Below, piece after piece: positions 48,417-62,595 of a DNA stretch of 64,000 nt. Source of the DNA: Cunninghamella blakesleeana (Eukaryota; Mucoromycota; Mucoromycetes; Mucorales; Cunninghamellaceae); NCBI GenBank assembly GCA_017871115.1, contig JAFCIZ010000001.1, positions 911,501-975,500 on the forward strand. The letters are read 5' to 3'. Position 1 is the first letter of the stretch. Each line of letters begins with the position of its first letter. Below the pieces are notes generated by a model, which saw only the letters and a list, made by a program, of their open reading frames with translations, was not told the DNA's origin and ran no database searches. Both the position numbers and the translations under genes were made by a program.

Positions 48417-50021
48417 TCATTGAGATGACATTAATGCAATATCCAAATCTGTAAGTTGTTGAGTACGTTGGGTATTATTACGCTGTTGATTTTTAGTATT
48501 ATGTCTAACAGGTGGTTTAGATTGAGCTGGGATATCACGAACATTTGAAGAAATAGAGGCTAATAAAGAATCTAAAATATTACCATCTTTATTTTTACCA
48601 AGTGATGTTGTTTGAGCTTGATTGACTGACTTATTGGTAGTTACAGTAGAAGAAGAAGAAGAAGAAGGAATTCCCGTATTAATTGAATTATGACGAACGT
48701 GTTGTTGATGAGGATTGTGAGAATGTTGTTTTGGAGGTCTACTACTGAGAGCCAATGGCTTGTTATCTCTAGTGGGCCATTTTCTGTTTCGATTAACAAT
48801 ATCTTTTACAATATATGCCAGTCTATGATGAGAATACTTTTCAAAACTTTCACTGGATATAAGAAATCTATCTGAAAAAGGAGCACGTACAGTGGATGAT
48901 TTATTAATAGTAGTAAATTTAGGATTGGTGATCTTCCTTTTTAAATGTGTTGCTGTAGATGCTGCTGTTGTACTGGGTCTTAATGGGAGTAATGATTTAC
49001 CTTGTTCAGGAGGTGTAATAGCTGGTTTTGTCGTTGTTTCTTTTTTATGAGCAATATTATGCAAGGATGATGATGTCTGAATAATAGGAGTAGGTATAGT
49101 GGTAGATATATCATTAATTCCATTTTTTTGATTTTCCTTTTTATTAGTTATTGTACTATGTTGAGTTATGGTTGTTGTAGGTGATGCTATTGATGATAAT
49201 TTTAATTCCTGTGGAGCTGTGTTTTCAGTAATATTAGGTTGATCAATTGCTTGTTTGTTATTGGCTATATCATTATTTATAGAGATTTTTTCATTATTAT
49301 GATCTGGTCTATTATTATTTATTACTTCAGTTTCCGCTATCATTTTATCGCTGTCATTATTATTTGCTCTATTATTTTTTAATTCAACTGTATCAATAGC
49401 TGTTTTTTCACTATCCTCTTTATTCTTAATTGTATCATTGTCCAGTAGCTTCTTATCGCTATCAGTTGTTTTGTTAGTTGTTATAGATATGGCATTTGAA
49501 GAAGTGTTTTCGCTTGTTTCCGTCATTTCAATATCCATAGGAGTATTATCTACAAAAAAAAAAGAGTAATAAATTAGTATTATTTATATATACATTTATC
49601 ATTTTAATGTATATACGTACCAGAAGTTGATTTAGCTGTAGGCGCATTTTTTAATACTTGATCATTATTGTTTTGATTGCTTTGATCAACTATTTCAAAA
49701 TAAAATATTAAAAAAAAAAAAGCAATTAGATCATTCAAGCTTTATATTTATATATTTATACTAAATTGAATAATATTATAAATATCCAGTCTTACCAGAA
49801 TGATCGGTACTAGCTGAATGAGCGTGATTATCATGAATTGTGCTTGTCAAAGTATCTTTGGTGTCAACTTTGGGGATGATTGGTGGATCAAGAATATTAC
49901 TTTTATTAATCGAATCTAAAGATATTTTTCTTTTATTTTGTGATGATTCAAGAGAAACAGAAGAAATATCTCTTTTTTGAGATCGTGTAAGTGGTTTTTT
50001 AGCTTGATCAATGGTTGACAT
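48417..50021 (-). CDS. Hypothetical disordered protein, 475 residues
   Basis: Three exons (50021-49796, 49689-49621 and 49549-48417) join in frame through two phase-1 introns. I do not recognise the family. Most is disordered: Asn, Asp, Thr and Ser-rich with Lys-Arg patches such as QNKRKISLDS near the N-terminus, suggesting a nuclear protein. One island looks ordered and possibly conserved, at about residues 320-365: PFSDRFLISSESFEKYSHHR, then LAYIVKDIVNRNRKWPTRD. After it the chain is Gln/His/Ser-rich, and it ends DLDIALMSSQ. The island may be a short binding domain; its role is unknown. Confidence 0.7.
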
Positions 50022-50414
50022 AATTAAGTTTTAGTTTTATCTTATATTTTTTTTTAAAAAAAAGTAAAAGAGGGAAAAGAAATTTAAGTAAATAAAAAAA
50101 GATTTTAACGTTCGCCATTTTAATTTTTTTTAAAATTTATGGGAGCATAAAATAGAATATATTTATTTACTATATATACACAATGTGGGTGTTTTGTATT
50201 AAAAAGATCATTTATTAAGAGAATTTCTTTATTTAAAAAAAAATGAGATTTAATATGGTAACTAAAATAAAGGACTTAGATAATGTTAAAGTAGTGTCTG
50301 AAAGGGCTTGATAGTTTTTTTAAGAAAAGAAAAAAAAAAAAGTAAGGGAAATAAATAAAATTAAAAAATGATTTTTGTAAAAAAAAAAATGGTATGGTGC
50401 CGCCCAATTTTTCT

Positions 50415-50449
<35 letters not shown>

Positions 50450-50851
50450 ATAAATATACATATATCTATTATAATCATTCAACCATAAGTAGATATCGAC
50501 CAAAGTCATTTCAGACATTAATAAAAAAAATTAATCGGGATCTTTATTTATTTATTATTTTAAGTCCATATATTAATTCTTTATTCCTTTTTTTTAATAT
50601 CGTATTATTGCAGATGTATATGAATATCTTTTTTTTTTTAAATCAGTGCTAGATTTTATTAATGATAATTAAAATAAAAATTGTATTTAATGAATTATAT
50701 AAATATAAATTGACATATTTTGAATACAAAAAAAAAAGGTAACAATAGAGTGAAAAAAGTATACATGTAAAATATAAAATAACATAACAAAAAAAAAGCG
50801 CTATACAAATTAAATGAAATAGAATAGGTATGGATATACATAGAATATATA
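50022..50851. other. Intergenic region with shared promoter element
   Basis: 830 bases between the start of the 475-residue gene and the UBR1 stop. A T(9)A(8) inverted homopolymer lies at 50047-50063 and GGTATGGTGCC at 50391-50401, followed by CGCCC and a T run of about 29 (50419-50447). Apparent ORFs across this run are Phe/Lys homopolymer artefacts. Confidence 0.5.
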
Positions 50852-53800
50852 TTACCAGCCTAGCCAATTTTGATAATTGTTTGATACCTCCATTCTTCTT
50901 CTAACAAATGCAGGAATAGAATGAGATAGCCACATTTGTCGTATTTGTTCATATCGTTTAGTATAAAGATATTGAGGTGCCCCACGTCTAGAAAAAATAA
51001 CAATAATAAAATTAGAATCAATACTTGTATAAAATATGAATATATATCTATAGTTTATATATCAATATTTTTAAAAATAAAACTTACTTCAAAAAGATAT
51101 CCACTTCACCATGTGCATCAAGATAAGGTGCACTCATTATAGTTCCACCAGTATCGTGTAAGAATAAAATAAAACATTGTTTAATTACCATATAAATTCC
51201 AATCTCTCCACCACAACTATATAAATATATATTTAATAAAATAAAAATGAAAAATAAATAATGAGTGCCTATATATATATATATATATTTGAATCTAAAG
51301 TATAATAATGTATTAGCTTACGTTCTCATATGATTATTGCATTCCCCACGGTCATTTTCAGTACAACAATATCGTCTTGCACATACAATGGTACCACACA
51401 TAAGGCAAAGAGCCGGGTCATCAGGAACTGAATTGCATTTTCTACATACACGGCGTGAACTTTCATCAATAAGTTGTTCCATACGGTAAGGAAGTGATAT
51501 TAGAGAAAAGGGTGTAGGAAGATTAAGTTTCAAAGGCATTAGTTTAGTATATTCAGATAATATATTATCATTATTGGAAGGTGATAATGTTAATGATTGT
51601 GAGGATTGTTGATGAATTAAACTATCAGAGTAATGGGAGCACCAATTTTCTAATAATTTCATTTCAAATGGCTCTAGGGTAAATACATCTTTAAACATAG
51701 GTAGTTTTAGGATGGATAATAGATGATTGTATTCATTAATAGCTGGGTTGGTGTTGTTAATATCCTGTTCATCCATTGTTGTTGTTGTTTTTGTTTTATC
51801 ATCAGGTGGTTGGGGTACAAAGCCATGATGCGCTACCATTAACAATAAGCTTTTACGTAGGAAAGGTAATGTAAACGTACGAACAAAGGCTGCAAAAACG
51901 TTAATGTCTATTTTTTTGAAGAAATCATCTACTATTGCTGACGGTACATTCAAGTGATTCATTATATTGTATGTAAAGTCCCGTAGAGTGGATAAGTTTG
52001 ACCATTGTTCTTCTTCTTTGACAGTTTGTAAATGATTTTGTATACGTGGATCATCTATTACTTCATTCCCAGTTAACATTTGTACTAAGGAAATAATCGT
52101 TTTAGTGATATCAGCTAAATACATAAGTCGCATGATATGATGAATTTCGATCCCATGATCATTACTCAAGTCGCAAAATCCAATAGCTGTTAAAATACTG
52201 AAGGGATCATCGTATATCAGTGGCGTGATTGATTGATTTTTATTTTCTGTTTCCTTATTTTGTTGATATATCAATTGTGAAAAATATTTAAGCACCAATT
52301 TCTTCATGTAATTTGGCTCGTTTCCACGTAAGCTGGTATCCAATATCTTGGGTAATAATTCATTTGTTTTTGCAAGTATTTTAAGTAAAGTTTGATTTTG
52401 TGGAGTGATGCCGTCCAAAAAGGTGCCTGTATGTTCTACTGTTAAATCGCGAGTTATATTTTCTGCATCAGGATTATTACGTTGTGCAATTTCAATAGCT
52501 GATATAGTATAAGAATACATATCTAGTAACTGTGGAATCGATTCATATAAATTCAACCGCATAAGTGGATTATAGCTACCGCTGGTTACTTGAAGACTTT
52601 TTAAAAATTGAGTATATAATGTACGAAGTGTAACTAGTTTTTCAGTAGAGAGAACAACATCAGTATTAGCCATGGGGGATGCTGAATTTGATGTTGTATT
52701 TGATGAAGGAGCAGTAGAGTTGAATGAACCAGGAATCTGCACAGTAGGATCATCTTGCGTTTCTTCAGTATATTGTGAAATGACATCACTAATACGTTCA
52801 ACCACATCTTCATTATAAGCTGTTCGTGGTGAAATAATACCAGGGAATGACTCCGTTTTGCCTTTCCAGACGATAGGTAATAATATATTGCCAAGAGCTT
52901 TACAAAATGGACATAAGAATTGCTTACGTGAAGCAAGAAGGAAGCCAGGTAAAAGTTCTTGTAGAGTACCTAAAACTTCACTATCCACAGAAGCTTGATA
53001 GTTTGCAAAGCATTTAGCATGCATTAAATGACCACAGGAAGAAATGTGAATACCAGGTTTGTTTGAGTCGGATGGGAAGCCATGAAAATCTGTTTTCTTT
53101 CCAGGGATAGTTTCAGCGTGTTCAATAACAGGATTACGACCTTGTGATGTTTCGCAAATGTCTACTATAATATTACTTTTCTTAAAAGGAGTTTGTCGTG
53201 ATATATGAGAATTTTGAACCAAACCTAATACACCGTACAGTTTATTTTTATCCAGTTCTTCTTGACAGACAATACAAGTACCAGCAGGAAAATGACAAAT
53301 ACGTTCCACTTCGAAATCACCATCCAATACATCCGTATCGGTTTTGCGTTCCTCTAATACAGCGATATCTTCCATATCATTCTCATGTTCACTTTCTTCA
53401 TCCTCTTCATCATAAAGTTCACCATGTTGGGATAAGAATTTGGATTGAGCTTCTGCAAATTGAGACATGATGGCTGCTTGACGTGCTTTGGCTGCAGCTT
53501 TTTTTCTTTCATATTCAGTTTGTGCATTTGTTGCTGATTGGTTTTGTTGAGCGTCTGCTACTGCCTTTTCATATTTCCATCTCCATTCTTGTATAATCGA
53601 TTTTGTTTCTGTAGATCCATAAAGTTCGATTTTATTAACAATATGGTGTAATCTTTTACGTACATGCTTCATATTATCATCATCCAAGCATCGTAATAGG
53701 ACTGTAAGTAATGTAGCATGGTCACGTTCAATTTCGTTAACTATGATAGTGTATTGATTGGTGGTAGCATGTTGAATGAAATTTGAATAGGTAGTGGCGG

Positions 53801-56800
53801 TATCTTCCATTGGTATATCAGCTCTGTATTTGCCTTTCAATGCCTTGGATGATTGCTGATGAAGATAATATTCATCATCTAGTGCCAATATAATTAAGTA
53901 TAAAGCTGCTTCAAGGATTGTTTCGTTTGGATTGGTAGATATTTTAGTGTTCCATAATGCATGGGTAACAATTTGACATAACATACTCGAGTGTAAGAAA
54001 TCACTGAGATGAGTAAACGGCCCAAATTTAATTTTTATCAAGTTTGGTACGGCAAAGAATTCTTCTTTTTCATCAAGTGTTTCATCAGGATGTTGTCGTT
54101 TCCAGTGTTTACGCAATGATTCAAAGGCTTCTTCACGCTGATTTCTAGTAAAATGCCAGAAATAAGGATCTAATTCATTATAGAATTCTTCTTTAAGTTC
54201 ATAAAGACCATGGTCATTTAATCCATCTGGAGGCTTGTAATTTGCTAAGGTACCAAGAATAGTTTCAAAAGATTCGTTTTCATGTTGACTTTCAGGAATG
54301 AATTTTACAAGTTCAGAATAGGCTAAATTTGATATACCAAGGTATTGAATAATTGATCTACGAATTTGACCTTCTATAGTCATACCAGAAGCATAGCCAC
54401 GTTCTGTTGCAAAGACAATAAGGAGATTTAGGAATTCTTCAACAATAAAGGACAATTGAGGAGGTTCATAATCGGTATGTTGCTTTGTAGGTTTTCCGTT
54501 AAACCAATCCCATAATTTAAATCTATCTAACATTGTTGCTAAAAGATGATCATGATTTACTGTAATAAAACCAACCTGAAGTAGATATACATCACGGTCT
54601 AAAGTGTTTTCACGTACTGAAATATCACGATATGTTCTTGTCTAAATAAATAAATAAATAGATTGTATATATGTAGTAAATAAATAAGTAAATAGTTATC
54701 ATTTTTTAATAGGAAAATAAATGGTTTATTTTTTTTCAAGAAAAAAAATATTATATATATTTATATATATTTATACTTATGTATATTACCTGGTTACGCA
54801 CTCCATGGCCGTTTCTGACCCAAATACCACAGTTGATTTGAGAAATCATTACTAGAGTCCGTAAAGGATAATCCAATATTGTTAAAAAGACATCATAGGA
54901 AGAATGTTTGATCGCTGTCTGTATCATTTGCTTAAAACCATCTTGCCATCCAAGTTCAGCTAAATACTCATCCTTCAATAAGTATACATGTTCCAGTAAT
55001 TCAGATAATAGCCAATGCATAGGATGATGGAAAGAAACAGGGCGTCTAGCAACATCATAATCTACAATTTCAAAAGTTCCAGAGTGTGAAGTAGTAACTG
55101 TTTTAAATTTTTGTGCTTTAATTCCGCGTATAATCATTTTATTAGAGCGAGAATCAGGTTCAGTCTTATCAACATGATCACTGTCATTATTGTCGCTTTT
55201 ATCTTCTTTTTCTTCATCATCACCATCGTCATTTACATTAGCAGGGTGAGGGTCCCAAGTATATAGTTGATATATGACTCGATAAATAGATCTACACAAA
55301 TCACGAGATAATTCAATTATATTGGCATCATTTAAATTTGGATGAGAGGTTGGTGAGAAACAGTCTGTGAAGTGGCAGCATAATTTTGATACTTGTAATG
55401 TAACATTAAATGCACTAACCCATAAGTTTGATTCATATTCAACATGTACATCCATCTGTCTTTTTAAAGGGTCCATAGCTTGAAATTGGTATAATACGTC
55501 CAAAAAGTAACGAAGGTAAATAGGGTTATGAATCACTTCACTTTTCACTGGTTCAGCATTGAGTACATATCTTAAATCATATAGTGTGTAAGCATACCTA
55601 TGTCTAGTTATTGATCTTGATTTACAATCTACCTGCATAGTGCGGTATTTTTCAGGTAGTAACATATGGACGTGGTCTGTTAAAAAGAAGTTGGACAAAA
55701 TAGATGATACAATTCCAAAAAATTTATATTCTTTGACTAGCATCCATGCAACTGTAGGTACTGTCAACATTTGTACTGATTGGCTGGTGACGGTGTGTTC
55801 TGGTTCACGATCTTTAAAGAAAAAGGCATCTACTAAATCAGGATAGTTACGTGCAAATCGAATTCCTATAATAAATAAAAGAATATAAAAAATAGTTTAT
55901 ATTATTATATTTTTAACCTTGTATTTTATTTTATTTGAATTAGAAAAAAAAATTTTTTTTTCTAATGAAGTATATTGTATGTATGTATATAATTACCTAA
56001 GATTGGACGATAATCAAAGTTGGATATTAGAGTACCAATCATTATATCTTTTATTGATATCCGAGCTGATTTCCATAATCTTAAATCAAATTGTAGTAAA
56101 TAATCCAATCTGAGTTTTCTTTTAAATTCTTTTTTAATTTGATTATTGTATTCAGAGGTAGATTTTGTTGAACTTGATACTGGTATACCAAGCGTTTGAG
56201 CCAATTCACATTCCATGTTTTCCAATTTTTCTGTATGGTCCAGCCATTCATCTAAATCATATGACATTTCAAGAATATCCGTTGAAGGCTTATTGTGTTG
56301 CTGTTTTATAGATTCAAAAGTTGAAGTTACAGAATTAAAAATATCGTCATTTGAGGTGTCTATATCGCTATTGTTATTTTCTGATTCCGAATTATCGTCT
56401 GAGTTATTATGATCATTATCATCATCGTCATTGTATTCATTCATTTCAATATCATCATCAGCATCATGATATTCTAAGTCTTCATGATCATCTTCATGGT
56501 CATCTTCATATTCGTCTTCTTCAGTATCTTCTTCTACACCATCCTCCATATCTTCATTAGGCAATACCCAATTAATATCATCATCTTCAATAATTTGATC
56601 AATATCATCAGGATTTAGCATTTCATCATGCAACGTACCCATAGGTCGCATAAAAAATTGAATATTTTCACCATCAGTATCTTCATCCGTATCACCAGGA
56701 GAACCATCAAATTCAGATTCACCTACTTCATGCATTATTTCATTATTATCACCATCATCATCATCATCTTCATCATTGCTTGTATCAGGATTACGTTTAC

Positions 56801-58290
56801 GTCTAGAGTGTCCAGATAAAATAGCCAAATCGGGAGGTAAACACCAATCATCACATAATACTTTACAAATAATATCACGAACTATGGATGTACCACCTTG
56901 AATTGTTGTAAAAAAGTTATATTTCCCACTAATTAAATCTTTTAACCATTCCAAAAGAATCCCACAAATATCTTCACGAATTGTATTTTGCGTTGATCGT
57001 ACTGTTACTGCTAATTTAATGGATGTAATCACTTTGGCTGCTTTTAATACTTTATTTAAATCATCAGAGACCATAATTACATGTCGTCCATAGGCATCCA
57101 CATTTTCTGCAACCTTTTGAGCTTCTTCTTTTGTACACTTGATGGCTTTAACTACAATATCAATTACTTGATCAAAAGAATGGTTTTCATCGTTCCATAA
57201 AATACAAGTATAAGATGGTCGTTTTTCATTCGGTAAATCACGAATATGAAGGGCAGCATGGGATTCTTTACAATCTTTTAAAATATCAGCTTCTTTTCCA
57301 GGGATTATGTTTTCAGGTGAGGCAGCAAAAGTTTCCAAAAGGTAATCAATAACTACAGTAATTGTATCTTGAACAGATTGAATTAAAGCTGGTGGGATAG
57401 AATCATAAGGCTCCATGGTTGGGATCACGACTTTCTGCCCAGATTCATCATATTCTGCTGTAATAGAATGAATTCTGCATTCTAGAGGACTTTTCCAAGC
57501 TTCATCATCACCACAATCACAGCATCCACCAGCACCACGGCTAACCCATATTTTTACATCATGCCCTTCGTGGTTAGAAGCATAAAAACATCTTGAACAC
57601 ATAACACAAGTGTCGTCTAATCCACAATTTCTATAAACAAGTTGAAGATAATAAAACATATATATATATATAATATTAGTATATTATTAATAACACGTAT
57701 TATAAATATATTAATATAAAAAATAGTAACATAATTATTATTTTTGTTTATTTTTCTGTTGCTTTTTTTAATCTATTTTTTTTGCCTTTCGCTCTTTTTT
57801 ATTACTGTTATTATTATATTATTAATCGTCTTTATTTTGTTATTATTATCATTAAAAGTATATAATATTCATACCTGCATCTATAAACGCTTTCCCCTCT
57901 TTTAAACAAATGACCACATTGTTTTCCACGTTGACTTTTACTATATTCTGGTTCATCAGGAAGCTGATCATCAATCAGACTGTCGGCTAAAGTAGATAAT
58001 ACTCTTTCGCGAAGGTTATCATGTGTATGGCTCCCGTGAAGTAAATTGTATTTTTCTAAAAGCTGTGTCAAGGAATCATTATCATTATAACCTTCTTTAA
58101 AAAAATAACGTTGCATCCATTCATTATTGTTACTCCATAATGCTCGATAACAGTTTGTCAAGATTTGCTTTTCGCCGCTACGTTGCAATTTATGTTTATA
58201 TATACTTGGCGCATCCGTTAAAAATGCTTTTAATGAATTAGGTGTAATAGGCGTAGCAGACGACACTTTATTTGTCGCTGCTGAGGACAT
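50852..58290 (-). CDS. UBR1: UBR1-type E3 ubiquitin ligase (N-recognin)
   Basis: Cytosolic/nuclear E3 ligase that recognises destabilising N-terminal residues and ubiquitinates the substrate with a RAD6-type E2. Exons: 58290-57875, 57630-55997, 55865-54790, 54641-51322, 51216-51088 and 50987-50852, giving 2236 residues. In order: UBR box (about 125-193, CGHLFKRGESVYRCRNCG through GAGGCCDCGDDEAW), a ClpS-like type-2 pocket (about 275-360, YTCILWNDENHSFDQVIDIV), an Asp/Glu-rich insert (about 430-570), the long helical scaffold, a RING-H2 beginning CIVCQEELDKNKLYGVLGLV near 1496 and completed by SSCGHLMHAKCF and FLCPFCKALGN, and the C-terminal Cys-rich autoinhibitory module ending CGGEIGIY, APYLDAHGE and NYQNWLGW. 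Length and order match fungal UBR1 closely. Confidence 0.96.
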
Positions 58291-58505
58291 GAAGAATATA
58301 ATAAGTTAAAAGAAAAAGAAAAAAAAAGAAAAAAAAAAAAAAAAAAAAAAATCTTTTTAAAAGATTTAAAGTATTTAAAAGAAAAATTGAAAGGACAAAA
58401 AAAAAATAAAATGGAGAAAAAAAAAATTTATTTTACAAAAAAGTCTGGGTTTAAACCACGCGGCCTAAATTTTTTATTTTTATAAACTATATTAACAAAA
58501 TTCAT

Positions 58506-60186
58506 CTAGAGTTTAGAATATGTAGCAGGCTTTTTGGTAACAAATGCTTGGAAAGACTTGGGAATATCCTATAGTGTTTTTTTAAAAAATAAAAATTGAT
58601 ATTAGAAAAATTTAAATATTTTAAAAAAATAGTATCATCATTATCGATGTTTTAATATGAATATTACTTCAGTATTAAGCATAGCAGAACTCCAAGTGGT
58701 GGTATAAGCAAGAGCTTCAGAAACAGAGTGATCACGGGCATAAAGTAAGTTGTGTCTATTGTAAAAAAATAAAATAAATGAGTACGTATAAATATTTAAA
58801 CTACTTCAAATATATTAAAAAATTATTATTATTATAGTAATTATTATAATTATTACTTTGTGCCAACAACAGCTACAGGGCTCTTTGTAGCAATTAAAGC
58901 TGCTAATTTTAATGCACCATCTATGAATAATGTAAAAATTAAATTTATATAAGCTAATATTCGACGTAGAGAAAATATATCATAATAATAAAAATGAAAA
59001 TAGGTCAATGTTTTGTTTCCTACCAACTAATTGTTCTTTGGTGTCAAAAACGCGATTAACTAATCCATGTTGAAGAGCTTCATCAGCTAAAAAGCTATTA
59101 AGAAAATAATAAGTGTTAAATGATACATGATGGTAAAAAGACTACTATAAATAATATATATATATATATATAAACTTACTCTCTACCAGTGTAACATAAT
59201 TCACGAACCAAACTTTGATTCCCAATAACTTTAGGTAAACGTTGTAAAGAACCAACATCAGCAGCTAATCCTACATCAACTTCCTATATGTCAATAAATT
59301 ATTATTATTATTATTATTTAATTATAGGAAAAAAAAGATTAATAATTTAGAATTTTTAAAATAGAAATTAACAATAAATTAAAATTCAACTGTATTTAAA
59401 TTACTTTGACACAGAATAAAGCATCCTTTGAGCAATAACGGATATCACAAGCTGTAATCATATCGACACCAGCACCATAACAACCACTATGTACGGCAGC
59501 AATAACTGGTTTATCACATTCTTCAATGGCAGTAAAAGCGTTTTGGAAATGCTGTATGTATATGTATATATATATAAATAGAAATCATATTAATGATAAT
59601 ACATAAATATCCTTTTAAACTGTCATCATGCTATGTATATACTCATCTAATTTTTCTATTCTTTTCATTTTATTTGTTATTTTATTCACCTTAAGATGCG
59701 CACGTTTTTGATAAACAAGTCTAGCAATATCACCATCAGAAATTGAAGTAATACCAGTATCACTTACTAAATAAAAATAAGAGGTATAATAAATAAAGTT
59801 AAAAATAATGCTATAAGACATTGTTTATTTTGACTTTTTTCTACCATAAAATAATAATAATAATAATAAATAAAATACTTACAATCCAAACCAGCAGTAA
59901 ACATACGACCATTACCAGAGACAACGACAGCACGGATATCTGAATCAGCACCAATATCTCTAAAAGCTTGACCTACATCGCGAATAAGACTACAAAAAAA
60001 TATAAAAATAAAAGTAATATTAATATATGTCAATCAATCTACTATTACTACTTATGTATACATGTATATACAAATATAAACTTACGCAGGATTAAAGGCG
60101 TTAAGCTTCTTTGGTCTATTTAATTGAACATGAGCAACTTTATCAATGATATCTACTTTAACAGCTTCGTATTGATAGCGAGACAT
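58506..60186 (-). CDS. ECH1: Peroxisomal delta(3,5)-delta(2,4)-dienoyl-CoA isomerase
   Basis: Crotonase-fold enzyme that shifts double bonds of dienoyl-CoA intermediates during beta-oxidation of unsaturated fatty acids. Nine exons: 60186-60086, 59989-59883, 59766-59690, 59551-59405, 59283-59180, 59094-59024, 58920-58857, 58755-58668 and 58568-58506, giving 273 residues. It tracks mammalian ECH1: LNRPKKLNAFNPALIRDVGQ, GNGRMFTAGLDL, PVIAAVHSGCYGAGVDMITA, then CDIRYCSKDALFCVKEVDVG and LAADVGSLQRLPKVIG. The three catalytic acids expected from the rat enzyme (Asp in GVDMI, Glu in KEVDVG, Asp in AADVG) are present. The chain ends Ser-Lys-Leu, a peroxisomal PTS1; there is no mitochondrial presequence, unlike the animal protein. 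Intron density is high for such a short gene. Confidence 0.95.
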
Positions 60187-60460
60187 TTTTACTATATTAT
60201 TTATTATATATTATTTATGGTGTTAAAAAAAAGAGGTAAAAGGAGAAAAATAAAAAATGTGGGGAATTTATATAAAAAAAATTACTAAAAGTTTCACATG
60301 TAATTTAAAAACGCGACGGCAATTAAATAACCGTCTACCACCTATGGATATAAGTTATTCAATGAAAATGATAATGACAAAGTTTTTTTTATCTATGAGA
60401 AGAGATGATTTTTAGCAAAGTAAAATTAAAAAAAAAATGTATATATATTTATATATGTAA

Positions 60461-60502
<42 letters not shown>

Positions 60503-60563
60503 ATAAAAAATCAAGTATAAATTAATAAATGAATAAATATAAAAGGAATATGTATGATTTTTT
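60187..60563. other. ECH1 promoter and UTP15 3' region
   Basis: 377 bases between tandem leftward genes. Near the ECH1 start lies GTAATTTAAAAACGCGACGG (60299-60318), the only notably GC-containing motif here, followed by a CCGTCTACCACC stretch. A (TA)n tract occupies about 60465-60497. Confidence 0.45.
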
Positions 60564-62595
60564 TTAAGATGCAGTTGGAGATATTAAGGCAGAAGAATAA
60601 GAACTATCCATGATGGAACGAGTAAATAACATATCTAAGGAAGCCATGGCTCTAAGTAAATCTTTTTGTAATTTAATTTCACTAGTAACTTTTTGACTCA
60701 GTTGTAAAATTAAATTATCTATCAATGGAGACTGGCCAAATACATTATAATATGTATCTAAATAATAATAAATAAAAAATGTGAGTGAGAAGGGAAAAAA
60801 AAAACATAAGAGTATACATATCTATTTTTTTTCTTCTTTTTTTCTTCCTCTTCCTTTAATATTAAAACTATTAATAATAATAATAATAATATATATATAA
60901 TTACCTAACACAATATCTGATACATCAACTACCACAGTTGTAAATTTAGGTTTATGGATTTGACGTAATAAAAATCTTAACAAAGGTTCTAAAGATACAT
61001 CATCCCGACCAGCAATCGCAGTTTTCATAGCATCACGATGGATTAATTCATAAAACATTGATACAACCACAAAAGGATCCCCAGTTTTTAAAGCTTCGTC
61101 TAAAGCGTTGGTAAATTGGAATTTTTTTAAAAGTTTATCGTAACGTTGTAATTTAATGCGTCGAGTCTTTTCTACAGTAAAATCTTGATTTAAAAGTTTT
61201 GATTTATCTGATAATGCTGAAGATGAGGACGATGTAGCTGATTTATTATTTTTTTTGGATGATGATGAAGGAACATGGGTGGATTGGCCATGAACAAAAT
61301 ATTTATATGCACCACCTTGAAGGAGCTGTTGGTTACGTAACTTGGCTACTTTTTCAGATGATTTAATTTGTCGTTGACGAATAGATAATAAGCCATTAGC
61401 CATCCCAACAGCAAGATGAGTATTATCAGGGGATAAACCAACACTTAAGATAGGAGCTGGGTATTTCACACTATGTACAATACGATAATCTTGAACATTA
61501 TAAACTTTAATATGTTGATCCAAAGATCCAGAGACCAAACGTGAAGAGGAACCGTTAAAGCATAAACTGGTTACTGTCTTTTGGTGATTGGATAAAGTAT
61601 TTAAACATCTTCCACCACTTAATAAATCCCATATTTTAATTGCTGGTCCTCCAGCTGATACTACTGCTCCACCCCCGGGGAAAGATAAAATTGATTCAAC
61701 AGGTGCACCATGCTGCATAGTCATGACACATTCGTTTTGTCGCATATCCCATAATTTTACTGTTTGATCATATGAACCTGTCAAAATTAAATTTGGATTA
61801 TCATCACTAACCACACCTGTGCGTACATAATCTTCATGCCCTTCAAATATATTCACGCTGGTTTCTGTGGGGATATCCCAAACACGTACTGTTTTATCAT
61901 CTGATGCTGACATAATGTTGGTTTTATTGTTGGAGAATTTTGTTACATGTACTGGCCTATATTAACCACAATGTATATATATCATTATTAGTATGATGAT
62001 GATGACACAATTTTTCGATTTTTATTTATTTATGTGTATATATGCTCTGCTTTCTTATTTAAACACTTTAATAATAATAATAGTAATACTATTATTATGA
62101 TCCACTTACATAGTATGTTCTCTAAAAGTTCTTAAAATAGCACGCGAATTCACATCAAACAATTGTACTAAACCTGTGGCATCCCCAGCAACAATAAGTT
62201 TCCCGTCATGACGAAAACTGGCAGAATAAGCAATATCTTTAAAACGAGAGATTGTTTTTTTTGGTTGATGAGTTTTTGACGAATAAATTTGTACACGAGT
62301 TGAGGAAGTAACAGCAAAATCATATGGTGCTACAGGTGAAAAGTAAATTGAAGGAATGCTCCCATATTCTTTAATTAAAATAGGGGACTACAAAAAATAA
62401 GCAAAATAATATTTATACAAGATCGATGAGTACATATACATAAATCATAAAATATTAATAGTAATAAAATTTTCTTTAAATATATATATATGTATATATA
62501 TTCATTACTTTAAAACGCTTCCAGTATTTTCCTTCACCAGATACTTTTGAAGGAGCTTTGGGATATTTTTTAACAACAATTTTTTGATAATCCAT
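60564..62595 (-). CDS. UTP15: U3 snoRNP-associated WD40 protein UTP15
   Basis: Component of the t-UTP/UTPA subcomplex of the small-subunit processome, needed in the nucleolus for early pre-18S rRNA processing. Exons: 62595-62509, 62387-62110, 61956-60905 and 60757-60564, giving 536 residues, near the yeast protein (513). The N-terminus MDYQKIVVKKYPKAPSKVSG and EGKYWKRFKSPILIKEYGSI are characteristic. WD40 repeats follow, including HDGKLIVAGDATGLVQLFDV, SASDDKTVRVWDIP and LILTGSYDQTVKLWDMR, then GGAVVSAGGPAIKIWDLLSG. After a basic Ser/Lys linker, the UTP15 C-terminal helical domain begins near KLQRYDKLLKKFQFTNALDE and continues through RAMASLDMLFTRSIM. The whole architecture supports the name. 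Confidence 0.93.

Noticed and set aside
50276..50652. Open frames on both strands across the T run at 50419-50447
   Set aside because: Homopolymer artefact giving poly-Phe on one strand and poly-Lys on the other.
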